Of a DNA stretch of 50,947 nucleotides, positions 1-8,203 are shown piece after piece. Position numbers and translations under genes: made by a program. The first letter of the stretch is position 1, and every line of letters begins with the position of its first letter. The stretch comes from Flavobacteriaceae bacterium CG2_30_34_30 (GTDB lineage: Bacteria; Bacteroidota; Bacteroidia; Flavobacteriales; Flavobacteriaceae), in assembly GCA_001873105.1 (NCBI GenBank), contig MNYN01000036.1, forward strand, positions 1 to 50,947. The letters run 5' to 3'. The notes beneath the pieces are model-generated. The model did not search any database. It was given only the letters and a program-made list of their open reading frames with translations, and was not told the origin of the DNA.

Positions 1-1023
1 AGCAAGGACAAGTTCTCCAGCTCTTTTTTCTTTTTCATCGTTTTGAAAGGCTAATTCTTTATTTGCAAGTACTAATTCTTCTGCTCTTTTTCCCTTTTCA
101 TCATTTTGAAAAGCAAGTTCTTTATTTGCAATACTTAGTTCTCCAGCTCTTTTTTCTTTTTCATTGTTTTGAAAGGCGAGTTCTCCATTAGCAATGACCA
201 ATTCAGCAGCTCTTTTTTCTTTTTCTTTATTTTGAAAGGCTAATTCTTTATTAGCAAGGACAAGTTCTCCAGCTCTTTTTTCTTTTTCATCGTTTTGAAA
301 GGCTAATTCTTTATTTGCAAGTACTAATTCTTCTGCTCTTTTTCCCTTTTCATCATTTTGAAAAGCAAGTTCTTTATTTGCAATACTTAGTTCTCCAGCT
401 CTTTTTTCTTTTTCATTGTTTTGAAAGGCGAGTTCTCCATTAGCAATGACCAATTCAGCAGCTCTTTTTTCTTTTTCTTTATTTTGAAAGGCTAATTCTT
501 TATTAGCAAGGACAAGTTCTCCAGCTCTTTTTTCTTTTTCATCGTTTTGAAAGGCTAATTCTTTATTAGCAAGGACAAGTTCTTCAGCTCTTTTTTCTTT
601 TTCTTCATTTTGAAAGGCTAATTCTTTATTTGCTTTTCTTAAGTCATTAGACCATTTTTGATTTGTTACATCTCGCGCCGTTGCAAAAATACCGATAACA
701 TTTTCATCATTATCCTTATAAACAGAAGCATTGAAAGACATGTCTGTTAAGTTCCCATTTTTATGTTTTATGGTCAAGGGGTAGTCTAAAATATATCCTT
801 TTTTAAAAGCTTTGCGGTATCCTTTTTGTGCTTTATTTAAATCGGTAAAATAAAAGGAGAAGTCGGTATTTACTAGTTTTTTTCTTGAAAAACCTGTAAC
901 TTTTATTAAAGCCTCATTGACATCGGTTATTTTTCCTTTACAACTTATGGCCATAAATGGATCTAGGCTAGCCTCTAATAGGTTTCTAGCATATTGCAAA
1001 TCGTTTTTTTGTGTTGCGTTCAT
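1..1023 (-). CDS. PAS-domain signalling protein with long 21-residue coiled-coil repeats (partial)
   Basis: This gene begins with ATG at 1023 and is still open at the left edge, so 341 codons are visible. Residues about 10-125 form a PAS sensor domain (LLEASLDPFMAIS, later VTGF, and IGIFATARDVT at its end). From residue 131 onward the protein is a run of ten complete 21-residue units plus the first residue of an eleventh. Each unit reads ANKELAFQN followed by EKEKRAEEL with small changes, which is three heptads and predicts a long coiled coil. No catalytic domain lies in the visible part. In flavobacteria such PAS-plus-repeat arms usually precede a histidine kinase or another output domain, so a sensor kinase is the likeliest identity, but that is inference. 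The start lies 33 nt after the stop of the AraC-type gene, which suggests co-transcription. Confidence 0.85.
   Translation of the reverse strand, partial: MNATQKNDLQYARNLLEASLDPFMAISCKGKITDVNEALIKVTGFSRKKLVNTDFSFYFTDLNKAQKGYRKAFKKGYILDYPLTIKHKNGNLTDMSFNASVYKDNDENVIGIFATARDVTNQKWSNDLRKANKELAFQNEEKEKRAEELVLANKELAFQNDEKEKRAGELVLANKELAFQNKEKEKRAAELVIANGELAFQNNEKEKRAGELSIANKELAFQNDEKGKRAEELVLANKELAFQNDEKEKRAGELVLANKELAFQNKEKEKRAAELVIANGELAFQNNEKEKRAGELSIANKELAFQNDEKGKRAEELVLANKELAFQNDEKEKRAGELVLA
4..633 (-). repeat. Ten tandem 63-bp in-frame repeats with a 252-bp higher-order unit
   Basis: Ten consecutive 63-bp units (21 codons) fill 4-633. They are grouped in fours: bases 1-252 and 253-504 look identical base for base, including third codon positions, and the pattern starts again at 505 before diverging. 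Identity at silent positions points to a recent tandem duplication or gene conversion of a four-unit block. There are no unique spacers and the reading frame is kept throughout, so this is a coding repeat. Confidence 0.95.
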
Positions 1024-1056
1024 CCGTTATTTGCCTTTTTAAAAGGACAAGGCTTT

Positions 1057-1659
1057 TTAATTTTCGTTATCGCAACTAGAGTCTAATATGAAATGGCCGC
1101 CAATTTCTTCAATAGGATTTCGCCTTCTATCTTTCTGTTGCTTAAAATGGGATGGGGTGAGTCCGGTAACTTTTTTAAATTGATTGGATAAATGAGCTAC
1201 ACTGCTGTAGTTTAGTTTCCATGCTATTTCGGTGATATTTAATTCATCATAAGTTATTAATTCTTTGATGCGTTCAATTTTATGAAAAATGATGAATTGT
1301 TTTATATTGGTGCCTTGTACTTCTGAAAATAAATTGGACAAATAGGTATAGTCGTGTTGTAATTTTTCACTTAAATATTCGGAAAAATTTATTTTAATAG
1401 CCTCCTCTGAATGATGGATCATTTCAACAATAACATTTTTTATTTTTTCGATAAGAATTGCTTTTTTGTCGTCCATTAATTCCAAGCCGGAGTTATATAG
1501 GGCTTCTTTGATTTGTTCTCTTTGTTCTTCTGAAATGGTTTCCATAATTTCCACTTCTCCTAAATCAACGACAATAAAATGAAGGCCAAGTTTTTTTAAT
1601 GCATCTTTTACCGTTGTTTTACAGCGGTTACTTACCATATATTTGATGTATAACTTCAA
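1057..1659 (-). CDS. AraC-family helix-turn-helix transcriptional regulator
   Basis: The C-terminal half carries the double helix-turn-helix of AraC regulators: LSEKLQHDYTYLSNLF and then ITEIAWKLNYSSVAHLSNQ, ending with the family signature FKKVTGLTPSHFK. The N-terminal part (LYIKYMVSNRC, later VVDLGEVEIME) matches a type of AraC protein common in flavobacteria that lacks the sugar-binding cupin. The start is uncertain. The frame is open to a TTG at 1683; TTG at 1659 would give MKLYIKYMVS, the usual N-terminus of this group as I recall it, and the first ATG is at 1638. I chose 1659. The gene is immediately upstream of the PAS/coiled-coil gene and probably co-transcribed with it. Target genes cannot be inferred. 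Confidence 0.85.
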   Translation of the reverse strand: MKLYIKYMVSNRCKTTVKDALKKLGLHFIVVDLGEVEIMETISEEQREQIKEALYNSGLELMDDKKAILIEKIKNVIVEMIHHSEEAIKINFSEYLSEKLQHDYTYLSNLFSEVQGTNIKQFIIFHKIERIKELITYDELNITEIAWKLNYSSVAHLSNQFKKVTGLTPSHFKQQKDRRRNPIEEIGGHFILDSSCDNEN

Positions 1660-1751
1660 ATTATATTTTTTTACAAGGTACAACTAAACCTCTAGTAGTA
1701 TTATTCTTACATGTTAAAATAAACCCTAAATATTGGTGCCTTAGTTATTTT

Positions 1752-2708
1752 TTACTTATTTAAAAACTCTAATGTTTTTTTTTCGCTGTAAAACACATTT
1801 TTTTTATCATAAAAACCTACATGACCACCGTATTTAGGGGTTTCTAAAAAAAGGTATTCAGAACTTTCGGCCAAAGCTATAGGATAACAATCTTTAGATA
1901 AAAAGCTATCGTTTATTGCATTGAGCAATAATACAGGTATTTTTATTTGAGGTAAAAATTGTAAACTACTGTTTTTTTTGTAGTAATCATAAGCATCTTT
2001 AAAGCCATGAGCCCTAGAGGTATAGATGTTGTCAAAATCTAAAAGCGATTTTATTAGTTTGAGATCTTTATTACTTAACTTTTCAGGGAATTGACGTATT
2101 TTTTGACGGTATTTTTTCTTTAAATCTGCCAAAAAGGAAGTTCGATACACCCAATTGGATGTTTTTTGAAGGGCTTCTAAAGATCCTTTTAAACTTAAAG
2201 GAGTGGAGATGGCTACCGCTTTTTTTATTTCAGACGGTACTTGCTCTCTTTCACCTAAATATTTCAACAACAAATTTCCGCCCAAACTAAATCCGTTTAA
2301 AGCTATTTCAGTATAAATGCTTTTTTGTAAAATAAGCTGTATTACCGATTGTAAGTCGTCTGTTGTACCAGCATTATAAGAGCGATAAAGTTTGTTGGGT
2401 TCACCACTACACCCTCTGTAGTTTACCGCCACAGCATCCCATCCGTTTTTATTGAGGTGGCTTGCGGCTCCCTGAATGTAGGTGCGTTGCGCATTACCTT
2501 CAAGACCGTGAAGTAAAATAACGAGTTTTTCTGTTTTTGAACTAGAATAGGACCAGTCGAGATCTATAAAATCACCATCTAATAAATTGAGGCGTTCCCT
2601 TTTTTGAATTAAATGTGGAGCAATTCTAATTTTAGCCGAATAAATGGTAGAAAAATGCCCATTTCTAAAAAGTAAAGGAGGTTGATAAATAGATTTTAAA
2701 AGCGGCAT
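1752..2708 (-). CDS. YheT-family alpha/beta hydrolase
   Basis: A 318-residue cytosolic alpha/beta hydrolase of the YheT/UPF0017 (COG0429) group. The opening ILLHGLEGNAQRTYIQ and the segment VNYRGCSGEPN are diagnostic. The triad is visible: nucleophile Ser141 in GFSLGGN, Asp267 in NAINDSF and His296 in YGGHVGFY. Family members are esterase-like enzymes whose physiological substrate is unsettled. Length is normal for the family. The ATG at 2708 follows a good Bacteroidetes promoter (2734-2768) after a leader of about 20 nt, and the gene diverges from the thioesterase gene. Confidence 0.88.
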   Translation of the reverse strand: MPLLKSIYQPPLLFRNGHFSTIYSAKIRIAPHLIQKRERLNLLDGDFIDLDWSYSSSKTEKLVILLHGLEGNAQRTYIQGAASHLNKNGWDAVAVNYRGCSGEPNKLYRSYNAGTTDDLQSVIQLILQKSIYTEIALNGFSLGGNLLLKYLGEREQVPSEIKKAVAISTPLSLKGSLEALQKTSNWVYRTSFLADLKKKYRQKIRQFPEKLSNKDLKLIKSLLDFDNIYTSRAHGFKDAYDYYKKNSSLQFLPQIKIPVLLLNAINDSFLSKDCYPIALAESSEYLFLETPKYGGHVGFYDKKNVFYSEKKTLEFLNK

Positions 2709-2733
2709 AGGTTTATTAAAATTTAAAGAAACA

Positions 2734-2768
2734 CAAATCTACACCTATTATTATGCACGCACAGCAAA
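2734..2768 (-). promoter_or_regulatory. Bacteroidetes-type promoter for the YheT-like hydrolase
   Basis: Read on the minus strand there is TTTG (2768-2765), 23 bases, then TAGATTTG (2741-2734), matching the TTTG/TAnnTTTG consensus. The start codon is at 2708. The -33 element lies close to the divergent promoter at 2776. Confidence 0.6.
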
Positions 2769-2775
2769 ATCTTTG

Positions 2776-2783
2776 TAGCTTTG
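2776..2783 (+). promoter_or_regulatory. Probable -7 element of the thioesterase promoter
   Basis: TAGCTTTG matches TAnnTTTG and sits 14 bases before the ATG at 2798 (20 before ATG 2804). I do not see a good TTG at the expected distance upstream. Confidence 0.45.
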
Positions 2784-2797
2784 TAAAAAACAAGTAA

Positions 2798-3274
2798 ATG
2801 TACATGAAAGAATTTGAAATTAGATGGAGTGATATAGATGCTAACAGGCATTTGGCGAATAGCGCATACATTAATCTTATGAGCCATACCCGAATGGGGT
2901 TTTTCATTGAAAACGGCATTGATCAGCATGAAATGGCAAAGTACAATATTAGTCCCGTTGTGTTTTATGAGCATGTGTATTATTTTAAAGAAGTTTTTGT
3001 TGGAAAACCAGTACGAGTTTCTCTACAATTAAAAGGGGTTTCTGAAGATGGTATGTATTTTGAGTTTTTACATAATTTTTATGATGCCAATGGGAAAAAT
3101 TTTGCTTCTTGTGAAATGATGGGCGCTTGGATAGATTTAAAAGAAAGAAAATTAACAGGCCTGCCAAAAGAGTTATATGCCAACTTTTCTAAACTGGAAC
3201 ATACCGATGATTTTCAACTACTTACCAAGGAGCATACCCGAAGGTTTGGAAAAAAACCTAAAGATTTAATTTAG
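2798..3274 (+). CDS. Hotdog-fold acyl-CoA thioesterase (4HBT/YbgC-like)
   Basis: A protein of about 157 residues with the 4-hydroxybenzoyl-CoA thioesterase signature near its start: FEIRWSDIDANRHLANSAY, in which the Asp of SDIDANRH is the likely catalytic residue. The protein has the length and layout of a single hotdog domain. It probably hydrolyses acyl-CoA thioesters in the cytosol; the acyl chain preferred cannot be read from sequence. Two in-frame ATGs lie close together, 2798 (MYMKEF) and 2804 (MKEF); the second is the more usual N-terminus. The gene diverges from the YheT-like hydrolase and is followed 45 bases later by recX. Confidence 0.85.
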   Translation: MYMKEFEIRWSDIDANRHLANSAYINLMSHTRMGFFIENGIDQHEMAKYNISPVVFYEHVYYFKEVFVGKPVRVSLQLKGVSEDGMYFEFLHNFYDANGKNFASCEMMGAWIDLKERKLTGLPKELYANFSKLEHTDDFQLLTKEHTRRFGKKPKDLI

Positions 3275-3319
3275 TGCTTTTCGCATAATTTTTAGAACTA
3301 CCCACAGACTCTCCAAGCT

Positions 3320-3793
3320 ATGGAATCAAAAAAAGTGTATAACATAAAAGAAGCACAGATCAAGATGGAAAATTACTGTGCTTATCAGGAACGCTGTCAT
3401 CAAGAAGTAACCAAAAAGCTTAGAGAAATGCAGCTTATACCCGAGGTTATTGAAAAAATTATGCTGCATCTTTTTGAACACAATTTTTTAAATGAAACGC
3501 GTTTTGCAAAAGCTTTTGCGAGTGGAAAGTTTTCTATTAAAAAATGGGGTAAGAGGCGCATTGTAAATGAATTAAAAAGAAGAAATATTTCCACCTACAA
3601 CATCAATCAGGCTCTTTTGGAAATTGAAGACAAAGGATATTATGCTGCTTTTGATGCTCTTGCAGAAAAACGTCTATGTCAAATAAAAGAAACAAACAAA
3701 TTTAAAAAAAGAAAGAAACTGGCTGATTATCTTTTATATAGAGGCTGGGAAAGTGAAATGGTATATGACAAGGTGTCAAAACTTATACCTTAA
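3320..3793 (+). CDS. recX: RecX, regulator of RecA
   Basis: A 157-residue, strongly basic, helical protein of the RecX family, which caps or inhibits RecA filaments. The visible three-helix repeats include CAYQERCHQEVTKKL near the N-terminus, then FLNETRFAKAFASGKFSIKKW and GKRRIVNELKRRNIS, the conserved RecX core, and the C-terminal LLYRGWESEMV. Length is normal. The ATG at 3320 is the first in frame. Unlike in many bacteria it is not next to recA here. Its last 11 bases overlap the 3' end of the convergent JmjC/cupin gene. Confidence 0.9.
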   Translation: MESKKVYNIKEAQIKMENYCAYQERCHQEVTKKLREMQLIPEVIEKIMLHLFEHNFLNETRFAKAFASGKFSIKKWGKRRIVNELKRRNISTYNINQALLEIEDKGYYAAFDALAEKRLCQIKETNKFKKRKKLADYLLYRGWESEMVYDKVSKLIP

Positions 3794-4649
3794 GACCCAA
3801 TTGTTTATGTGTTTTTAGGATAGCTTTCTCATTTTTGCTGTTAATCCAATCCTGCCCATATATTTTGCGCATTAAAGAATCATAATGTCGCATTACAAAA
3901 ATATTATAAATAGCGCAACTCAGGTTTTTTGGGTTCCTGGCTATAGCACGCAAACTCATACTAAATCCCGGGGTTATATAGCGCATATAGTGCCAATACC
4001 CTTCTGGAATATAGACCATATTTCCGTGTTCTAAATTAGCTTTAAATCCGTGTGCATTTTTAAGTGCCGGCCAAGTATTAAAATCGGGATTAGAAAAGTC
4101 GATATCTTCTCGGGTAATTAGTGAATGTGGAACTTTATATAAAAAGGGTGTTTGTTTTTGATCAAAGAGAATAACTTGTTTTTTTCCTTGAAAATGAAAG
4201 TGAAAAATATTTGCTAAATCTATATCGTAATGCATAAAGGTATAGGAGTTTTCACCACCAAAAAACAACATGGGCAACTTTTTCATAAGGGGAATACCCA
4301 AGTCTGGAAAATCAAAATCTTTTTGAAGCTCGGGTACTTCTTTTAAAATATTCCAAAGAAAAATACGATATCGGGTAGGTTCATTTTTAAGTAAGTTGAT
4401 GTAATCACGCATTTTCATGGTAGCGTGAGACTCATTAAAACCATCTTTAAAATGTACAGGACGATCGTCATATAAAGGAACAACTTTATCGCCAGCTACG
4501 GTGGCCATATACTCAAAATCCCATTTACTATAAGCCGGCCAATGTTCTACAAGTCGTTCTATAACAACCGGTTTTTGGGGTTTTAAATATTTTTTGACAA
4601 ACACATCCTTTGTAATGGTAGATACTCTGTCTATTTCGGTTAAAAGCAT
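3783..4649 (-). CDS. Cupin-like JmjC-domain oxygenase
   Basis: A 288-residue protein of the cupin_8/JmjC group, members of which are Fe(II)/2-oxoglutarate dioxygenases that often hydroxylate proteins. The N-terminal PVVIERLVEHWPA is typical of the group (gift-of-phosphate-like opening PVVI-x-W). The iron ligands are present: His140 and Asp142 in FMHYDID and the distal His220 in EGYWHYM. HFHFQGKKQVILF supplies a candidate 2-oxoglutarate-binding Lys. Substrate unknown. The 3' end overlaps recX by 11 bases in convergent orientation. Confidence 0.82.
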   Translation of the reverse strand: MLLTEIDRVSTITKDVFVKKYLKPQKPVVIERLVEHWPAYSKWDFEYMATVAGDKVVPLYDDRPVHFKDGFNESHATMKMRDYINLLKNEPTRYRIFLWNILKEVPELQKDFDFPDLGIPLMKKLPMLFFGGENSYTFMHYDIDLANIFHFHFQGKKQVILFDQKQTPFLYKVPHSLITREDIDFSNPDFNTWPALKNAHGFKANLEHGNMVYIPEGYWHYMRYITPGFSMSLRAIARNPKNLSCAIYNIFVMRHYDSLMRKIYGQDWINSKNEKAILKTHKQLGLKV

Positions 4650-4682
4650 AAGACAAATGGTTTTGAAAGTACGTTTTTCATA

Positions 4683-4699
4683 AACTTTAATGTAAAGTT
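4683..4699. other. 17-bp perfect inverted repeat upstream of the JmjC gene
   Basis: AACTTTA, a 3-base centre, then TAAAGTT. It lies 34 bases upstream of the ATG at 4649, where an operator for that gene could lie. It is short and AT-rich, so chance is a real alternative. Confidence 0.3.
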
Positions 4700-4778
4700 A
4701 CTGTAAAAAAAAATCAATGTAACTAAATAATATAGGATTATATAAGAAGGGAATTGCTAATGGTAGGCATGAAAAGAG

Positions 4779-5165
4779 TTATTTTTTTACATCTTCTTGC
4801 TTTTCATTGGAATCTTCACTAGATAGTTTATGGGTAGTTTTTTTATATTTGCCTTCTAAATCGTCCATAACCGATTTTTTCCATAATTTTACACCGGTAA
4901 AATAAGAGGCTCTTCCTATTAAATGCGCTCCAACAGGAGCGGTTAAGAATATAAATAAAATAATAGCAAGTACTCTTGATGTAATGGAAAGTTCATTAAA
5001 ATAGATGGCCGCCGCAATCAAAATTAATCCAATACCCAAAGTTGCTGCTTTAGTGGTTACAGAAATTCGCAAATAGGTGTCGGGCATTCTCACTAAACCT
5101 ACTGCGGCTAGAAAGACAAAAATAGTTCCAAGGGTTGCAAATATGGCAATTAAAACATCACTCAT
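4779..5165 (-). CDS. mrpG: Mrp/Mnh cation:proton antiporter subunit G
   Basis: A 128-residue membrane protein, last of the Mrp operon. Three hydrophobic segments are visible (about residues 4-24, 36-55 and 63-85), with the MrpG hallmark segment GLVRMPDTYLRISVTTKAATLG between the first two. The tail after residue 100 is charged and Lys/Glu-rich, somewhat longer than usual. MrpG is a small structural subunit of the hetero-oligomeric Mrp complex in the inner membrane that exports Na+ (or K+) in exchange for protons. Its start overlaps the end of mrpF by 8 bases, so translation is probably coupled. Confidence 0.92.
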   Translation of the reverse strand: MSDVLIAIFATLGTIFVFLAAVGLVRMPDTYLRISVTTKAATLGIGLILIAAAIYFNELSITSRVLAIILFIFLTAPVGAHLIGRASYFTGVKLWKKSVMDDLEGKYKKTTHKLSSEDSNEKQEDVKK

Positions 5166-5433
5166 TTTTATTTCTTTTTTCTAAATAGTAAGAGAAGGCA
5201 ACGGTGCTTAAAAAGGCAATTAATGCTAAAATCATTGCAATATCTAAAAAGGTTGGTTGGTTATAAACGATGCTATAAATAGCGATAATTCCAATACAGG
5301 TTGTAATTAATAAGTCTAAAGCTATCACTTTATCGACAATGTTGGGTCCCATTAAAAACCGAATAAATAGCAATAAAACAGATACTGCTAAAATCGGTAA
5401 TAAAATTAAATATAAATAGTTGTGTAAGGTCAT
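5158..5433 (-). CDS. mrpF: Mrp/Mnh cation:proton antiporter subunit F
   Basis: A 91-residue membrane protein with three hydrophobic helices and the conserved MrpF stretch FLMGPNIVDKVIALDLL (residues about 26-42), followed by LDIAMILALIAFLSTVAFSYY. Length is typical. It overlaps mrpE by 4 bases (ATGA arrangement) and mrpG by 8, inside a tightly packed seven-gene operon. Confidence 0.93.
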   Translation of the reverse strand: MTLHNYLYLILLPILAVSVLLLFIRFLMGPNIVDKVIALDLLITTCIGIIAIYSIVYNQPTFLDIAMILALIAFLSTVAFSYYLEKRNKNE

Positions 5434-5906
5434 CGCAATATTTCTAGTAATCGTTTTTCAAATCCGTTTTTAATGCCATCAATAAATTTTTCTTTATCCG
5501 AAATATACATAGAGTGGACGTAAAGTACTTTTTTATCGTCTGAAACATCTAAACTTAAGGTTCCAGGAGTCAACGAAATTAAATTTGCTAAAAGAGTAAT
5601 TTCCATATTCGTTTCTGCATTTAAAGGCACCCTAACAATGCCGGGAGTCATATAAAATGTTGGAGTAACTACATCATAAGCCACTTGTATATTTGCCTTA
5701 ATAAGTTCATATAAAAAGAAAAAAAGAAAGGCGATTATTTTAGGCATTATTATAAAATATTTAGCCTCTCCACTTCCTACGGTAATTACCCATAAAATTA
5801 AAAAACTAACTACAAATCCGAAAAAGAAATTTAGGAATTCAAAACCACCTGTAAGGGCTACCCAAACAAAGGTTAAAAGAATATTGCTTAAAAATCTACT
5901 TTTCAT
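5430..5906 (-). CDS. mrpE: Mrp/Mnh cation:proton antiporter subunit E
   Basis: A 158-residue subunit: hydrophobic N-terminal half with FVVSFLILWVI and a central helix FFFLYELIKANIQVAYDV, then a soluble C-terminal domain containing LANLISLTPGTLSLDV, the most conserved MrpE motif. MrpE is required for full antiport in characterised Mrp systems. It begins 6 bases after the mrpD stop and overlaps mrpF by 4 bases. Confidence 0.93.
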   Translation of the reverse strand: MKSRFLSNILLTFVWVALTGGFEFLNFFFGFVVSFLILWVITVGSGEAKYFIIMPKIIAFLFFFLYELIKANIQVAYDVVTPTFYMTPGIVRVPLNAETNMEITLLANLISLTPGTLSLDVSDDKKVLYVHSMYISDKEKFIDGIKNGFEKRLLEILR

Positions 5907-5912
5907 TTTCTT

Positions 5913-7436
5913 TTAATTTGCTATCATTTGTTCTCCTAAAACCGACTGCACATAGTGTTGGTTGTTAGTTAATTCATTTGCTACTCTTAATGCTAGTTGC
6001 TGGATGTATTCGGCACCAAAACCAATGAATAAAGAAACAAAAGCCAAAAAGATAATTGGGGCAACTATTTGCACCTTCTTTTCTAATTTTAATTTATCAA
6101 AATACCTAAAGTTATATAATTTAGGAAGTACTTTGCCTTCCTTCCAAAAAACTTCCGACCAAATCTTTGCTATTAAATAGAAAGTAATAAAAGTAGCAAA
6201 TAAAACGGCAGCTATCAGCCAATAATTACTCATTTTAAAACTTTCTGTAATCAACGCTAATTTTGGCCAAAATCCGGATAGTGGGGGGATACCAACCAAA
6301 GAAAAAAATGGGATAGCCATCAGTAAAGAAAGCAGGGGATATTTAGCATACAAACCTCCTAAATCACGCATACTAAAAGTGCCTTTAATGCGATAAATTA
6401 AGCCACTAACCATAAAAAGATTTGTTTTTACAATGATATCGTGTATTAGGTAAAAAACAGCACCAGCTATAGCAAGTTCAGATACCAGGCCAAGACCTAA
6501 AATCATATATCCAATATGACAAATGATGAGGTAGGAAAATATTTTTACAATATTATTTTGAACCAAAGCTCCTAAAGCACCGCTTACTAGGGTAAATCCA
6601 GCAAGTGTAAGAATTATATTTTCCAAAAAAACATCTCCTACAAATATTAGAGTAAAAACGCGGATAATGGCATACACACCTACTTTGGTTAAAAGCCCCC
6701 CAAAAATTGCAGAAACTGCGGGAGGAGGTGTATGGTAAGATGCCGGAAGCCAAAAATACAAAGGGAATAATGCCGATTTAATTCCAAAACCTATTAAAAA
6801 TAAGACAGCAGAGACCTCTACCAAACCCCTATTTTCGATTGCAGCAACTTTAATAGATAAATCGGCCATATTTAAAGAGCCTGTTATTCCATATAAAACA
6901 GCTACAGCGGTTAAAAAAATCATAGAAGCAAAAATGTTTAAGGTAAAATATTTTAAGGCACCTTCTAATTGTGCCTTTTCTCCGCCAATGGTGATAAGCA
7001 CAAATGAACTTATTATAATAACTTCAAACCAAACATAAAGATTAAAGATATCTCCTGTTAAAAACGCACCATTCAACCCTAATAATAAGAAGTGAAAAAT
7101 AGGTAAATAGCCAAACTTTAATCGTGCCGGTAAAATAGTGCCAACTGAAAAAACAGATACTGCCAATCCACTAATTGCAGTTAGAAGGATAAGAGTTGCA
7201 GCAAAGGTATCAGAAACAAAACTTATTCCAAAAGGAGCATCCCAGCCCCCTGCTTGCACAGTTAGGGTGCCTTCATTCCATGTTGTGATAAATAATATAA
7301 TAGCAATACCTAGGCTTAAAAAACTACCCACAACACTAATTACTTTTTGCCAGTGAACCCTACTCCAGCAAAAAAGAAGCAGTATTGCTATGAATACTTG
7401 TATTAAAATGGGATATAAAACGATGTGTTGTATCAT
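5913..7436 (-). CDS. mrpD: Mrp/Mnh cation:proton antiporter subunit D
   Basis: A 507-residue polytopic membrane protein homologous to the NuoM/NuoN antiporter-like subunits of complex I. Proton-path residues expected for the family are present: Glu138 in [10 protein letters not shown], Lys220 in [15 protein letters not shown] and Lys251 in [12 protein letters not shown]. About 14 hydrophobic segments fit the fold. Together with MrpA it forms the ion-translocating core. Its start overlaps mrpC by 4 bases. Confidence 0.94.
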   Translation of the reverse strand: MIQHIVLYPILIQVFIAILLLFCWSRVHWQKVISVVGSFLSLGIAIILFITTWNEGTLTVQAGGWDAPFGISFVSDTFAATLILLTAISGLAVSVFSVGTILPARLKFGYLPIFHFLLLGLNGAFLTGDIFNLYVWFEVIIISSFVLITIGGEKAQLEGALKYFTLNIFASMIFLTAVAVLYGITGSLNMADLSIKVAAIENRGLVEVSAVLFLIGFGIKSALFPLYFWLPASYHTPPPAVSAIFGGLLTKVGVYAIIRVFTLIFVGDVFLENIILTLAGFTLVSGALGALVQNNIVKIFSYLIICHIGYMILGLGLVSELAIAGAVFYLIHDIIVKTNLFMVSGLIYRIKGTFSMRDLGGLYAKYPLLSLLMAIPFFSLVGIPPLSGFWPKLALITESFKMSNYWLIAAVLFATFITFYLIAKIWSEVFWKEGKVLPKLYNFRYFDKLKLEKKVQIVAPIIFLAFVSLFIGFGAEYIQQLALRVANELTNNQHYVQSVLGEQMIAN

Positions 7437-7786
7437 GAAAATTGGTCAGTTGAGTTCATTTGATCTAGATCGTCAGTTTTTACAACAGAATATGCTCTTT
7501 TCACTAAAACTATTGCGAAAGATTGTAATCCAAAACTAATTACAATTGCTGTCAATATTAATGCTTGAGGAATTGGGTCAGCATAAGCTTTTAAAAAAAC
7601 GGGGGATTCTCCAGGGATGATTGGAGGAAGTCCTTTGGTAATTCTTCCCAACAGAAAAATCAAAAGGTTTGCACCATTGCCTATCAAGATAAGTCCAATG
7701 ATTAGCTTAACCAAGCTTCTGCGTAGCATCATATACAAGCCCGATGCGTAGAAAATTCCAATTAATATGGCTAAAATAAACTCCAT
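7433..7786 (-). CDS. mrpC: Mrp/Mnh cation:proton antiporter subunit C
   Basis: A 117-residue, three-helix subunit homologous to NuoK. Segments [19 protein letters not shown] and [17 protein letters not shown] are typical of MrpC, as is [19 protein letters not shown] in the last helix. It starts 3 bases after mrpB ends and overlaps mrpD by 4 bases. Confidence 0.94.
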   Translation of the reverse strand: MEFILAILIGIFYASGLYMMLRRSLVKLIIGLILIGNGANLLIFLLGRITKGLPPIIPGESPVFLKAYADPIPQALILTAIVISFGLQSFAIVLVKRAYSVVKTDDLDQMNSTDQFS

Positions 7787-7789
7787 AAA

Positions 7790-8203
7790 TTAAGCTGATT
7801 CGGTTATGGTAAAAATAATAGTTAAGGAAACCCCTATTACAACCAGATACACGCCAATATCAAAAAATAAGGCAGAACCCACCATCCCTATTACCGATAG
7901 CGGTTCAGGAAACCAAATTCCAGTCATAAAGGGCAATCCTGCATAAAAAATGGGAGCAAGACCACTTGTAAAAGCTAAAGCAAGACCCACAGGCATTAAA
8001 AACCCCGGGTGAATACGTATAAGATGTTTTGTGTTTTCTAATCCATTAGCAAATGCATGTAAAACAAAGGCAATTGCAGCAATAAGACCACCAACAAATC
8101 CTCCCCCCGGCAAATAGTGCCCGCGGAGTAAAATAAAAAACGAAAAAAGCATCAGTAATGGAAGCAAATAATTGGATGCTGTTTTTAAAATAATAGTTTT
8201 CAT
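7790..8203 (-). CDS. mrpB: Mrp/Mnh cation:proton antiporter subunit B
   Basis: A 137-residue, four-helix subunit. The motif GHYLPGGGFVGGLIAAIAF (from about residue 28) is the MrpB signature; a second conserved region is FFDIGVYLVVIGVSL near the C-terminus. The ATG at 8203 directly abuts the mrpA stop (no spacer), consistent with one transcript and coupled translation. Confidence 0.94.
   Translation of the reverse strand: MKTIILKTASNYLLPLLMLFSFFILLRGHYLPGGGFVGGLIAAIAFVLHAFANGLENTKHLIRIHPGFLMPVGLALAFTSGLAPIFYAGLPFMTGIWFPEPLSVIGMVGSALFFDIGVYLVVIGVSLTIIFTITESA

Noticed and set aside
1..633. CRISPR-like regular repeat
   Set aside because: The units are 63 bp, adjoin without unique spacers, keep one reading frame and encode a heptad coiled coil.
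2716..2974. Two minus-strand frames antisense to the thioesterase gene
   Set aside because: Their translations look like no protein family and they overlap a well-supported plus-strand gene; shadows.
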